A DNA stretch of 64,000 nucleotides from an uncultured Alsobacter sp. (GTDB lineage: Bacteria; Pseudomonadota; Alphaproteobacteria; Rhizobiales; Beijerinckiaceae): assembly GCF_945952055.1 (NCBI RefSeq), contig NZ_CAMFHB010000015.1:53235-117234 (forward strand), in the 5' to 3' direction. A program made the translations under genes and the position numbers. A model generated the notes under the pieces. That model did not search any database. It had not been told where the DNA came from and was given only the letters and a program-made list of their open reading frames with translations. Shown piece after piece: positions 7,596 through 18,490 of the stretch. Every line of letters starts with the position of its first letter. The first letter of the stretch is position 1.

Positions 7596-7958
7596 ATGAA
7601 AAGCGTTCTCACCGTCGACGACTCGCCCAGCATTCGCCAGATGGTCCGGCTCGTCCTGAGCCAGGCCGGCTACGACGTCACCGAGGCCGGCAGCGGCAGC
7701 GAGGGACTGGCCAAGGCCAGCGCCAAGCGCTTCGACATGGTGGTCACCGACCTCAACATGCCGGGCATGAACGGCCTGGCGCTGATCCGGGAGCTGCGCG
7801 CCCTCTCCTCCTTCAAGGGCGTGCCGATCGTCTTCCTGACGACCGAGTCCGATCCGGCCATCAAGCAGGAGGCCAAGGCGGCCGGTGCGACGGGCTGGAT
7901 GACCAAGCCCTTCCAGAAGGACCAGCTGCTCGCCGTCGTCCAGAAGTTCCTGGGCTGA
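7596..7958 (+). CDS. cheY: CheY-type single-domain response regulator
   Basis: 120 residues, a bare receiver domain. The acidic pocket is VDDS (Asp8, Asp9), the phosphoacceptor is Asp52 in VVTDLNMPG, the switch threonine lies in VFLTTES (about 80-85), and Lys104 is in WMTKPFQK. Phosphorylated by CheA, it would act on the flagellar switch or on another output. It sits 14 bases before cheA in a tight operon. The asparagine in DLNMPGMNG is typical of CheY rather than of transcriptional regulators. Confidence 0.93.
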   Translation: MKSVLTVDDSPSIRQMVRLVLSQAGYDVTEAGSGSEGLAKASAKRFDMVVTDLNMPGMNGLALIRELRALSSFKGVPIVFLTTESDPAIKQEAKAAGATGWMTKPFQKDQLLAVVQKFLG

Positions 7959-7972
7959 GGACGATCGCAGCC

Positions 7973-10024
7973 ATGTCAGGCATCGACCCCGCAGCGACAT
8001 TCCGCCAGGAGGCGGCCGAGCTGCTCGACCAGTTCGAGCAGGCCCTGCTCGACCTCGGTTCCAACTCGTCCGACCGCGAGCTGATCGACAGCGCCTTCCG
8101 CGCCATGCACACGATCAAGGGCTCGGGCGCCATGTTCGGGTTCACCGAGGTGGCGGCCTTCACCCATGACTTCGAGACCGCCTTCGATCGCCTGCGCAAG
8201 ACCGGCGCGGAAGCGGGCGAGCGCCTGATCTCCGTCGCGCTCTCGGCCAAGGACCACATTCGCGCGCTGATCGAGGACCCCGCGTCCACCGATCCGGTCT
8301 TCGGCGAGGCGATCCTGGCCGACCTGCACGAGTTGACCGGCGACGGCGGCGTGGCCGACAGCGCGTCCGCCTCGGCGCCAGCCGAGCCCAGCGCACCGGC
8401 GCAGCGCCGCTTCACCGTGAAGATCCGCTTTGCACCGGACGTCATCGTCAACGGGACGAACCCGCTGGCCCTGCTGGACGAGCTGAGGAGCCTCGGCGAT
8501 TGCACCGTGCGGGCCGACCTCGACCGCATCCCGGACCTCGCCGACCTCGACCCCACGCAGTGCCATGTCGGCTGGACGGTCGACCTCGCCGGAGCCGTGA
8601 CACCCGCCGCCATCGAGGACGTCTTCCTCTTCGTCCGCGACGAGATGGACCTCGAGATCGAGGAGCTGGCAGCCCTCCCCGCGCCGCTCCCGGTCGAAAC
8701 GACCCCTGCTCCGCAGGTCCCCACCGCGGCTCCGGCCCAGACGGCGCCCGCTCCGGCGGCTCCCGGTCCCGCGGACCGATCCCCCGTCGCGGCACAGCCC
8801 GCCAAGCCCGCGGCCAAGACGGAAGCGTCGTCCCGCGGCGACGAACGCGCCAATGCGACGGTCCGCGTCCAGGCCGAGCGTCTCGACCGCCTCATGGACC
8901 GGGTCGGCGAACTCGTCATCGCCCAGGCCCGGCTGACCCAGCTCAGCACCCTGCGCCGCGACCCGCAGATCCAGGCCATCGCGGAGGAGATCGAGCGCCT
9001 CGCCGCCGGCCTGCGCGACAGCGCCATGGGCATGCGGATGGTGCCCATCGGATCCCTCTTCGGGCGCTTCCGGCGGCTCGTGCACGACCTGTCCCGCGAC
9101 CTCGGAAAGCCGGTGCAGCTCGTCACGTCCGGCGAGGAGACCGAACTCGACAAGACCGTGATCGAACGGCTCGCCGATCCGCTCGTCCACCTCATCCGAA
9201 ACGCCATCGACCACGGCATCGAGATGCCGGGCCAGCGTCTCGAGAAGGGAAAGTCGGAGGCCGGCACGATCCGCCTCGACGCCCGCCACGTCGGCGCGGA
9301 GGTCCACGTGACCATCTCCGACGACGGCCGCGGCGTCGACCTGGCCCGCGTCCGCGCCAAGGGCGAAGAGCAGGGGCTGGTGCCCGCCGGCGCGACGCCG
9401 AGCGAGTCGGAAATCCTCCAGCTCATGTTCCACCCGGGCTTCTCCACCGCCCGCGAGGTTTCGGCCCTGTCCGGGCGGGGCGTCGGCATGGACGTGGTGA
9501 AGCAGACCATCGAGGGCCTGCGCGGCAAGATCGACGTCACCAACCGTCCGGGCAACGGCGCCAGCTTCACGCTGCGCCTGCCCCTGACGCTGGCGATCAT
9601 CGAGGGCCTGCTCGTGCGCGTCGCCGACAGCCGCTACATCATCCCGCTGTCGACGGTGGAGGAATGCGTCGAGCTGAGCGAGGCGGACGAGCAGCGTTCG
9701 TCGAGCCGCAGCTTCCTCAACATCCGCGGCGAGCTGGTGCCCTTCGTCAGGCTGCGCGAGCTGTTCGGGACGGACCCGGCGCGCGAACCGCACCCGAAGG
9801 TCGTCATCGTGTCGAACGGCGACAGCCGCGTCGGGTTCGTGGTCGACCAGATCATCGGCAACCACCACGCGGTCATCAAGTCGCTCTCGCGGATGCACCG
9901 GGACGTCCAGAGCTTCTCGGGGGTCACGATCCTCGGCGACGGCCTGCCCGCCCTCATCATCGACGCGGCGCGCCTGGTGCGCGGCGACATCGCCCGCCCG
10001 CGGCGGGACAAGGAGGCTGCCTGA
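7973..10024 (+). CDS. cheA: Chemotaxis histidine kinase CheA
   Basis: 683 residues with the CheA order: HPt domain with His46 (AMHTIKGSGAMFG), a middle regulatory region (about 140-240), a Pro/Ala-rich linker (about 230-290), dimerisation helices (RLDRLMDRVGELVIAQARL), an ATPase with the N box HLIRNAIDHGIE, G1 ISDDGRGVD and G2 SGRGVGMDVV, and a C-terminal CheW-like domain. It autophosphorylates in receptor arrays and passes phosphate to CheY and CheB. The ATG at 7973 starts the HPt helix; the longer open frame upstream overlaps cheY. Its stop overlaps the cheW start (TGATG). Confidence 0.95.
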   Translation: MSGIDPAATFRQEAAELLDQFEQALLDLGSNSSDRELIDSAFRAMHTIKGSGAMFGFTEVAAFTHDFETAFDRLRKTGAEAGERLISVALSAKDHIRALIEDPASTDPVFGEAILADLHELTGDGGVADSASASAPAEPSAPAQRRFTVKIRFAPDVIVNGTNPLALLDELRSLGDCTVRADLDRIPDLADLDPTQCHVGWTVDLAGAVTPAAIEDVFLFVRDEMDLEIEELAALPAPLPVETTPAPQVPTAAPAQTAPAPAAPGPADRSPVAAQPAKPAAKTEASSRGDERANATVRVQAERLDRLMDRVGELVIAQARLTQLSTLRRDPQIQAIAEEIERLAAGLRDSAMGMRMVPIGSLFGRFRRLVHDLSRDLGKPVQLVTSGEETELDKTVIERLADPLVHLIRNAIDHGIEMPGQRLEKGKSEAGTIRLDARHVGAEVHVTISDDGRGVDLARVRAKGEEQGLVPAGATPSESEILQLMFHPGFSTAREVSALSGRGVGMDVVKQTIEGLRGKIDVTNRPGNGASFTLRLPLTLAIIEGLLVRVADSRYIIPLSTVEECVELSEADEQRSSSRSFLNIRGELVPFVRLRELFGTDPAREPHPKVVIVSNGDSRVGFVVDQIIGNHHAVIKSLSRMHRDVQSFSGVTILGDGLPALIIDAARLVRGDIARPRRDKEAA

Positions 10025-10497
10025 TGAGCGCGCCTGTGAACGCCATTGCCGGAGCCGCGACGGAGCGCGTCCTGATGCTCGGCCTCGGCGGCGAGTACCT
10101 GGCGATCGACGCCGCCATCGTGCGCGAGATCATGGATCCCGCGCCCGTCACGACCGTGCCCGGCGCTCGGTCCTTCGTGTCGGGCGTCATCAACGTCCGC
10201 GGCGAGATCGTCCCGCTCGCGGACCTGCGCGTCCGGCTCGGCATGCCCGCCACCGAGCACGGACCGGACACCCGCTTCGTCGTGATCGAGGTCGAGGCGG
10301 GCGACGAGCCCGAGCCGATCCTGGTGACCGTGGTGGCCGACAAGGTCCACGAGGTTTGCGATCTCGACTGCCCCCCGGCCAGCACGGTGCCGCGCATCGG
10401 CATGGCCTGGCCTCCCGAACTGATCCGCGGCGTCGCCCTGTGGAAGGACGACTTCGTGATCCTGCCCAACCTGCCTGCCCTCCTCGGATTGAACTGA
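10024..10497 (+). CDS. cheW: CheW adaptor (first copy)
   Basis: 157 residues. The CheW fold is clear from VLMLGLGGEYLAIDAAIVRE, the GVINVRGEIVPLADLRVRLG core (about 57-76) and VVADKVHEV. It couples MCP receptors to CheA in signalling arrays. It overlaps cheA by one base, so production is coupled. The C-terminal part has two cysteines (VCDLDCPP), not a usual CheW feature. The operon has a second, diverged cheW at 12821. Confidence 0.92.
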   Translation: MSAPVNAIAGAATERVLMLGLGGEYLAIDAAIVREIMDPAPVTTVPGARSFVSGVINVRGEIVPLADLRVRLGMPATEHGPDTRFVVIEVEAGDEPEPILVTVVADKVHEVCDLDCPPASTVPRIGMAWPPELIRGVALWKDDFVILPNLPALLGLN

Positions 10498-10563
10498 GAC
10501 CCGTTTTCCCCCGCGGCCTCATCCCACCCACGCACCGCTTTGACCGACTCCCGGAGTTGACCC

Positions 10564-12798
10564 ATGCGTTTCACGATCCGCGCCAAGATGGGGCTCGCGT
10601 TCGCCACCATCATCGGCCTGTCCGCCGCCGGCCTCGGGGTCGGCTATTTCAAGATGTCGGGGATCAACGACAGCCTCGATTTCGCCGTGCGCAGCGTGGC
10701 CAAGCGCATGGAGGTGGCAGGTGACCTGCGCGCCGACATGCTGGAGGACCTGCGGGCCGAAAAGAACCTCCTGCTCTCCGCCACCGAGGCCGAGATGGAG
10801 AAGTCCTACGCGACGATCCAGGAGAAGCGCGCTCACGTCGAGAAGTACCGCGAGACGCTCGCAGACCTCGCGACGACCGAGGAAGGCAAGAAGATCGTCA
10901 GCGACTTCAAGGTGACGTATCGCAAGCACGCCGACCTGCAGGACCGCATCTACCAGCTCGCCAAGGCGAACTCCGGCCGCCGGGCCGAGGCGATCGTCTC
11001 GGCGGAGGGCAAGTCGGCCCTCGAGGCCCTGAGCCACGCCAGCACGGGCGCGTCCGCCTCGCTGACCGGCGCCAAGGCCCCCACCCTGGACGCCACGACC
11101 GCCCTGCTGGACGGAGCCCAGGAGGCCATGATCGACCTGCAGTCGCTGGCCGGCGCGAGTTCGTCCGCCCAGCTCGACGAGCGCGTCAAGAACACGGCCG
11201 ATGAGCTCGGCCGCCTGCGCCAGGCGCGCGAGTCGCTCGTCGCGACCGCCCAGCGCACCGACGCCAGCGCCGAGATCGCCCCCGTGCTCAAGGCCCTGGA
11301 TGCCTGGACGGCGGTGGCCGACCGGGCTCTCGCGATCGCGGGCGAAGGCGGCACGGTCAAGGCCCTCGAACTGTCCAACGGCGAAGGCCGCGCCATCGTC
11401 GCCGAGCTCAGCACGGCCATCGAGCGCTACATGGCGCTCATGGACAAGGTCATGACGCAGACCGAGCAGGATGGCGCGTCCCAGTTCCACTTCGCGCAGG
11501 TCGTCATGGGCACGGCGCTCGGCGTCATGCTGCTGGTCAGCCTGGGTATGGCGCTGTGGCTGTCCATGCTCGTCAACCGCGGCATCGGCCAGTCGGTCGA
11601 TCTGGCCCGTGCCATCGCCAAGGGTGACCTGTCCCAGCGCATGACCACGCACAACGACGACGAGTTCGCCGACCTGGCGGGCGCCATGAACACCATGTGC
11701 GACGGCCTGCAGGAGACGGCGGAGATCGCCGGGCGGATCGCTTCCGGCGACCTGACCGTGCAGCCCAAGCCCAAGTCCGAGGTGGATTCGCTCGGCATCG
11801 CCCTCGAGCAGATGGTCGACCGCCTGCGCGCCGTCGTCTCCGACGTGATCAGCGCGGTCCGCAACGTGTCGGGCGGCAGCCAGGAGCTGGCCTCCAGCGC
11901 CGAGCAGCTGTCGCAGGGCGCCACCGAGCAGGCCTCGTCGACCGAGGAGGCCTCCGCCTCCATGGAAGAGATGGCGGCCAACGTGAAGCAGAACGCCGAC
12001 AACGCCAGCCAGACCGAGAAGATCGCCCACCAGTCGGCCAAGGATGCCGAGGCCAGCGGCGTGGCCGTCGGCACCGCCGTTCAGGCCGTGCAGACGATCG
12101 CCGAGAAGATCACCATCGTGCAGGAGATCGCCCGCCAGACGGACCTCCTCGCGCTCAACGCGGCGGTCGAGGCGGCCCGTGCCGGCGAGCACGGCAAGGG
12201 CTTCGCCGTGGTCGCCTCGGAGGTGCGCAAGCTCGCCGAGCGCAGCCAGGCGGCCGCCGCCGAGATCGGTACCCTGTCGTCCGACACGGTGAAGGCGGCG
12301 CGCGAGGCCGGCTCCATGCTGGCCAAGCTGGTGCCGGACATTCGCCGCACCGCCGATCTCGTGGGCGAGATCACCGCGGCCTGCCGCGAGCAGGACATCG
12401 GCGCGGGCCAGATCAACCAGGCCCTGCAGCAGCTCGACAAGGTCACCCAGCAGAACGCCGCCGCCTCCGAGGAAGTCTCGGCCACGTCGGAGGAGCTCTC
12501 GGCCCAGGCGGACCAGCTGACGCAGACCATCGCGTTCTTCCGCGTCGACGAAGGGCAGGGCACCGTGCAGGCGTCCATGCCCGTCGCCAGCACACCGGTG
12601 CACGCCCTGCGCGACCGCATCGAGACCTCGGGCCTCCAGGCCCCCGTGTCGGGCAAGGGTCGCCGCAAGGCGCCCGAAGCCGCCAAGCCGGCTCCGCGCC
12701 GCGAGCCCAAGCGGGCCCGGGCCGTGGCCAATGGCGGCTTCACCTACGATCTCGGCGCGTCTGAGGATGCCGAAGACGCCGAGTTCAAGCGGTCCTGA
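10564..12798 (+). CDS. Methyl-accepting chemotaxis protein, membrane type
   Basis: 744 residues: N-terminal membrane helix (about 9-29), a long mostly helical periplasmic sensor region (30-310), second membrane helix (about 314-336, [20 protein letters not shown]), HAMP (337-390), then the cytoplasmic hairpin. The tip motif [20 protein letters not shown] sits near residues 525-545, and Glu/Gln-rich methylation segments ([17 protein letters not shown]) precede it. The ligand is unknown. The C-terminus is basic and Ala/Pro-rich and lacks a CheR-docking pentapeptide. It lies between the two cheW genes of the operon, which suggests it is the dedicated receptor. Confidence 0.93.
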   Translation: MRFTIRAKMGLAFATIIGLSAAGLGVGYFKMSGINDSLDFAVRSVAKRMEVAGDLRADMLEDLRAEKNLLLSATEAEMEKSYATIQEKRAHVEKYRETLADLATTEEGKKIVSDFKVTYRKHADLQDRIYQLAKANSGRRAEAIVSAEGKSALEALSHASTGASASLTGAKAPTLDATTALLDGAQEAMIDLQSLAGASSSAQLDERVKNTADELGRLRQARESLVATAQRTDASAEIAPVLKALDAWTAVADRALAIAGEGGTVKALELSNGEGRAIVAELSTAIERYMALMDKVMTQTEQDGASQFHFAQVVMGTALGVMLLVSLGMALWLSMLVNRGIGQSVDLARAIAKGDLSQRMTTHNDDEFADLAGAMNTMCDGLQETAEIAGRIASGDLTVQPKPKSEVDSLGIALEQMVDRLRAVVSDVISAVRNVSGGSQELASSAEQLSQGATEQASSTEEASASMEEMAANVKQNADNASQTEKIAHQSAKDAEASGVAVGTAVQAVQTIAEKITIVQEIARQTDLLALNAAVEAARAGEHGKGFAVVASEVRKLAERSQAAAAEIGTLSSDTVKAAREAGSMLAKLVPDIRRTADLVGEITAACREQDIGAGQINQALQQLDKVTQQNAAASEEVSATSEELSAQADQLTQTIAFFRVDEGQGTVQASMPVASTPVHALRDRIETSGLQAPVSGKGRRKAPEAAKPAPRREPKRARAVANGGFTYDLGASEDAEDAEFKRS

Positions 12799-12820
12799 CG
12801 CCAACAGCGGAAAGCGCGCC

Positions 12821-13299
12821 ATGGCAACGTCTGCCCAATACGTCACCCTCGCCGTCGACGACGACCTCCTCGCCGTCCCGGTGGAGAGCGTCCAGGAAAT
12901 CCTGCAGATGAGCCGCATCGCGCGGTTGCCGAACGCGCCGGCGGCGATGCTGGGGATGATCGACGTCCGCGGCCAGGGCTACCCCGTGGTCGACCTGAGG
13001 GTCCGCCTCGGGCTCGCCCCCGCCCCCGAGAGCCACGCCACGCGGATCATCCTGCTCAATGCCGGATCCTCCGGGCTCGACACGGGCGTCGGCCTCATGG
13101 CCGAGCGCGTGTACGAGGTCGCCGAACTGGACGAGGCCCGGCTCGAGCCGCCGCCCACGGCCATCGGCGTGGGCCCGACCTTGTGCCTGGCCGGTGTCGG
13201 CCGGCGCCAGGGACGGCTCGTGATGGTGCTCGACCTCGCCCGCCTCCTGTCGGGCACGTCGGTCGCCGTTCCCGCATCGGGTTCGCAGCAGGCAGCGTG

Positions 13300-13300
<1 letters not shown>
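12821..13300 (+). CDS. CheW adaptor (second copy)
   Basis: 159 residues. The CheW core is GMIDVRGQGYPVVDLRVRLG (about 47-66), with VPVESVQEILQM before it and LMAERVYEVAEL after. It differs clearly from the first CheW in the operon, so the two may serve different receptors or form different parts of the array. The ATG at 12821 opens the domain directly; its stop overlaps the cheR start by one base. Paired CheW genes around an MCP are common in alphaproteobacterial accessory chemotaxis clusters. Confidence 0.9.
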
Positions 13301-15257
<1,957 letters not shown>

Positions 15258-15270
15258 ACGGAGCCCGGCC

Positions 15271-16929
15271 ATGTCCCTGTCCCACTCCGGAGCACACACG
15301 ATGCAGGATCACGCCGCCGTCCCCACCGGACCGCTGGCCGGCGGGATCGAAGCGGCGCGCGGCGACGTTCGCCGGGCGGCGTCGCGCATCGAGGACACGT
15401 TCCTGGTCGCCGGCGAAGCGCTCGGCAATGCCCTCACCGTGATCGACGGCGCCGTCGCGGCGATCGACGCGATCCCGAGGACGCTGGCGGATGGCGACAT
15501 GCGCCAGGCCGGCCGGGCGCTCCAGCAGCTCGCGGACGATCTCACGGCGGTCGTCGAGGCGCTCCCCCGCGAGCGCCAGGCGCTCGCCGACATCGCCGAG
15601 CGGCTGGAAGCGCTGCGCGCGCCGCTGGAGCGGCTGGTCACCAGCATCCGCACCATCGCCATCCTGGCCCGCAGCGCCCGTGTCGAAACCGCCTATCTGA
15701 GCTCGAACCAGCTCAACTTCACCGAGTTCGCGGCCGAGATCCTGACACTTGCCGACGAGGCCCGCGAAGGCATCAACGTCTTCGTCCGCGACTTCAACGT
15801 GCTGTCGCGCCTGCTCACCTCCGCGCGCGAGGCCCAGGCCGTCTTCGACACCACGCGGCGCGACCAGATTTCGGCGGGCGTCGCCGCGCTGCAGTCGGCC
15901 TTCCACGCGATCGAGGAGCGCCAGGGCGAGGCGGTCCAGGTGTCGCGCCAGCTCGCGGAGCGCTCGCAGCGCATCGCCGGCATGGTCGGCGACTGCATCA
16001 TGTCGCTGCAGGCCGGCGACAGCACGCGCCAGCGCCTCGAGCATGTCGACACGGCCCTGGCCGAAGCCCTCTCCGCCGACGGGCCGGAAGAGGAGCTCAA
16101 GGGTGCCTGCCTCCTGCAGGCCGCGCAGCTCACCGACGCGATCGACGAGTTCTCGCAGGCGACGGGCCAGATCACGTCCGGGCTCGCCGGCCTCGCGCAC
16201 GAGACCGACGGCGTCATCGACCTGGGCGGAACCCTGGCCGGCCGCCGCGGCCATGGCACGAACGCCGAGCAGGACCTGCGCGAACAGCTGCGCCAGCGCC
16301 TGTCCGTCGCCGCCACGCTGATCCACGAATGCGAGGGGGCCCGGTCCTCCGTCGACGGGGTGATGGCCTCCCTGACCGGCACCCTCCAGACGTTCCGGAC
16401 CGGCCTGGGCGCGCTGCAGGGCATCAGCCGCTCGATCACCACCGTGGGCCTCAACGCGGCCATCAAGTCGTTCCGCATCGGCACGGACGGCCGTGGCCTG
16501 GCGGTGATCTCCCAGGACCTGCGGACCTATGCCGAGCAGATCGTGGACGACACCCGCGGACTGATCTCCGTCTTCGAGGAGGTGATCGCGGCAGCCGACA
16601 CGATCGACCGCGGCCGGCACGGCAACGACACCGGCCGGATGAGCGGCGCGGATGCCGGCATCGCCGGGATCATGCGGACGATCGAGGCGAGCGACACCCA
16701 GATCGCCGAGGCCTTCGAGCAGATGGCGCGTTCGGCGGGTCAGATCGGCGGTTTCGTGCGCCGGGCCGAGGATGCTCTGGTGGATCTCGCCGCCGACATG
16801 GCGCGCGCGGGATCGGCTGCGGCGGGGCTCGCCCGGATCGGCGAGGGCGGCCGGCTCGCCCGACCCGGCGAGGATCGCTACACCATGAAGCGCGAGCGTG
16901 AGATCCAAGAGCGTCTGATGCGGGCGTGA
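15271..16929 (+). CDS. Soluble MCP-like coiled-coil protein with two degenerate receptor-tip motifs
   Basis: 552 residues, almost entirely helical, with no signal peptide, membrane helix or HAMP. Near residues 390-421 GLNAAIKSFRIGTDGRGLAV is an altered version of the MCP tip ([20 protein letters not shown]). A second, weaker version occurs near 127-172 (ARSARVETAYL ... FTEFAAEILTLADEAREG). Between them DSTRQRLEHV (about 251-260) resembles a motif seen in some CheZ-like and MCP-like proteins. The start at 15271 has GGAG 9 bases upstream; an ATG at 15247 would overlap cheB. Being last in the che operon, it may be a cytoplasmic receptor or array component. The changed tip glutamates argue against ordinary receptor function. 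Confidence 0.7.
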   Translation: MSLSHSGAHTMQDHAAVPTGPLAGGIEAARGDVRRAASRIEDTFLVAGEALGNALTVIDGAVAAIDAIPRTLADGDMRQAGRALQQLADDLTAVVEALPRERQALADIAERLEALRAPLERLVTSIRTIAILARSARVETAYLSSNQLNFTEFAAEILTLADEAREGINVFVRDFNVLSRLLTSAREAQAVFDTTRRDQISAGVAALQSAFHAIEERQGEAVQVSRQLAERSQRIAGMVGDCIMSLQAGDSTRQRLEHVDTALAEALSADGPEEELKGACLLQAAQLTDAIDEFSQATGQITSGLAGLAHETDGVIDLGGTLAGRRGHGTNAEQDLREQLRQRLSVAATLIHECEGARSSVDGVMASLTGTLQTFRTGLGALQGISRSITTVGLNAAIKSFRIGTDGRGLAVISQDLRTYAEQIVDDTRGLISVFEEVIAAADTIDRGRHGNDTGRMSGADAGIAGIMRTIEASDTQIAEAFEQMARSAGQIGGFVRRAEDALVDLAADMARAGSAAAGLARIGEGGRLARPGEDRYTMKREREIQERLMRA

Positions 16930-16947
16930 GGCCCGCAGGCGCAGGCA

Positions 16948-18273
16948 TCAGCGCAGCAGCGCCTGCAGCTTCTCGACGGCGGCGACGCCGGCGAGGCTCG
17001 CGCCTCCGACGGTCATCGCGGCGCCCACGGCCTCGCCCGCACCGCCCGTCGCCTCGCCGGCGAAGAACAGGCGGTCGCCGACCGGCTCGGCGAGCCGCTC
17101 ACGGGCACCGGCCTGTCCGGGCAGGCACACGGAGTAGGAGCCGAGCGTCCAGGGATCGGCACTCCAGCCCGCCATGCGGCCCGCCCCGATGGCGCCGCGG
17201 GCCTTCGGGCCCACCAGCGACACGAGGAGATCCTTGGTTTCCGCCAGCGCGGCCGCCTCGCCCATGCCGACGAGCTGCCGCGCCTCGTCGCCGCCCAGCG
17301 TCGCGACGACCAGCGGCCGATCGAACGGCCAGAGCTCGAAGTCGATGCCGCCCCGCCGAGTGTCGATGAGATCGCCGGCCTCGGGCCAGTCCCGCCTGTT
17401 GCCGTCGAGCGCGAAGGCGACCTTGGTGAGCGCGCCCATGCGCAGCCCGCCGATGGCGTCCTGCGTGGTCGCGGGCAGGCTCGGCGAGAACACGATGCCA
17501 CCGGCCGCCAGGACGCCCACCGACACGGTGACGATCGCTGCGCGCGCCCGCAGCGTCCCGCGCGACGTCTCCACCGTGACGCCGTCGCTCCAGTCGATGC
17601 GCCGGACGACCGTGTCGCGCTGGACGGGGATCTCCTGGCCGAACCGTTCGACCAGTCGCCCCAGCCCGTCGGGCACGAGGTAGTCGTCGCCGCTCCAAAG
17701 CCGCGCGTAGTCGCGCACGGAGACCTGCCCCGGCTCCTCGCCGAGCGACATCCGCGCGATGCGCCTTGCGGGCTCGATCAGGTCGCCACCCAGCGATCCC
17801 GCGAAATCCGCCATCGAGACGTCCGGTGTCTCGGGTGTCAGGCTGTCCAGCGCCTGGATCAGGCGGCCGAAGCCGGACCGGGCGTTGCGCCTCGCGGTGT
17901 CTGGAACCCGCACGCCATTGTCGTAGAGCTGGAACCCGGTGCCGCGATCGTCGCTGAGCCGGAAGCCGAACTGCGACGCGATGCCGAACCAGGGATTGCG
18001 GTCGGCGAAATGCACGTAGGCGGCCCCCGCGTCGAACGGCTGGCCGGCGACCGTGTCGGTGAAGGCCCTGCCTCCCACCCGTCCGCTGGCCTCGACGACG
18101 ACGAAACGACGGCCCAGCGACGCGAGAGCCCGCGCGGCCGCGAGGCCGGCCGCTCCGGCTCCGACGACGATGCAGTCGAGCCTGTCGTCGGCGGCCCTGG
18201 CCACGAGCGGTGCGGCGAGGCTGCCGGCGGCCAGCGCGAGCAAGCGCCGGCGTGAAAGGAGGGACGTCGTCAA
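16948..18273 (-). CDS. Secreted FAD-dependent amine oxidase-like protein (Tat signal, TTG start)
   Basis: 441 residues from a TTG codon. The N-terminus reads SRRRLLALAAGSLAAPLVARA, a twin-arginine-type export signal, followed by the flavin motif CIVVGAGAAGLAAARALASL, GRVGGRAFTD, and near the end RLFFAGEATGG (second FAD contact). These are the marks of flavin monoamine oxidases. The TTG at 18273 has GGGAG 11 bases upstream and puts the signal at the N-terminus. The only ATG (18450) would add 59 residues in front of the export signal. It probably oxidises an amine in the periplasm; the substrate is unknown. Between two chemotaxis transcription units, but with no obvious link to them. Confidence 0.8.
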   Translation of the reverse strand: MTTSLLSRRRLLALAAGSLAAPLVARAADDRLDCIVVGAGAAGLAAARALASLGRRFVVVEASGRVGGRAFTDTVAGQPFDAGAAYVHFADRNPWFGIASQFGFRLSDDRGTGFQLYDNGVRVPDTARRNARSGFGRLIQALDSLTPETPDVSMADFAGSLGGDLIEPARRIARMSLGEEPGQVSVRDYARLWSGDDYLVPDGLGRLVERFGQEIPVQRDTVVRRIDWSDGVTVETSRGTLRARAAIVTVSVGVLAAGGIVFSPSLPATTQDAIGGLRMGALTKVAFALDGNRRDWPEAGDLIDTRRGGIDFELWPFDRPLVVATLGGDEARQLVGMGEAAALAETKDLLVSLVGPKARGAIGAGRMAGWSADPWTLGSYSVCLPGQAGARERLAEPVGDRLFFAGEATGGAGEAVGAAMTVGGASLAGVAAVEKLQALLR

Positions 18274-18490
18274 GGTGGGCTTGTCTCCCGGGAATCGCCG
18301 ATGGCGGTCGGCCCCGCAGTGAGAACACCCGGAATGCGTCGAAGTCAGGTCGCTTTCGGCGACCTTGCACAATCGTGATCGCCCGGCCTCAGCGCCCGCC
18401 GCGCGGCCCAGACGCAGAGGCCGCCGGGGATCGCCCGGCGGCCTGTCCATTCCCCGCCCCGGGGCCGGGCGATCCAGCGATCGTGCCGGC

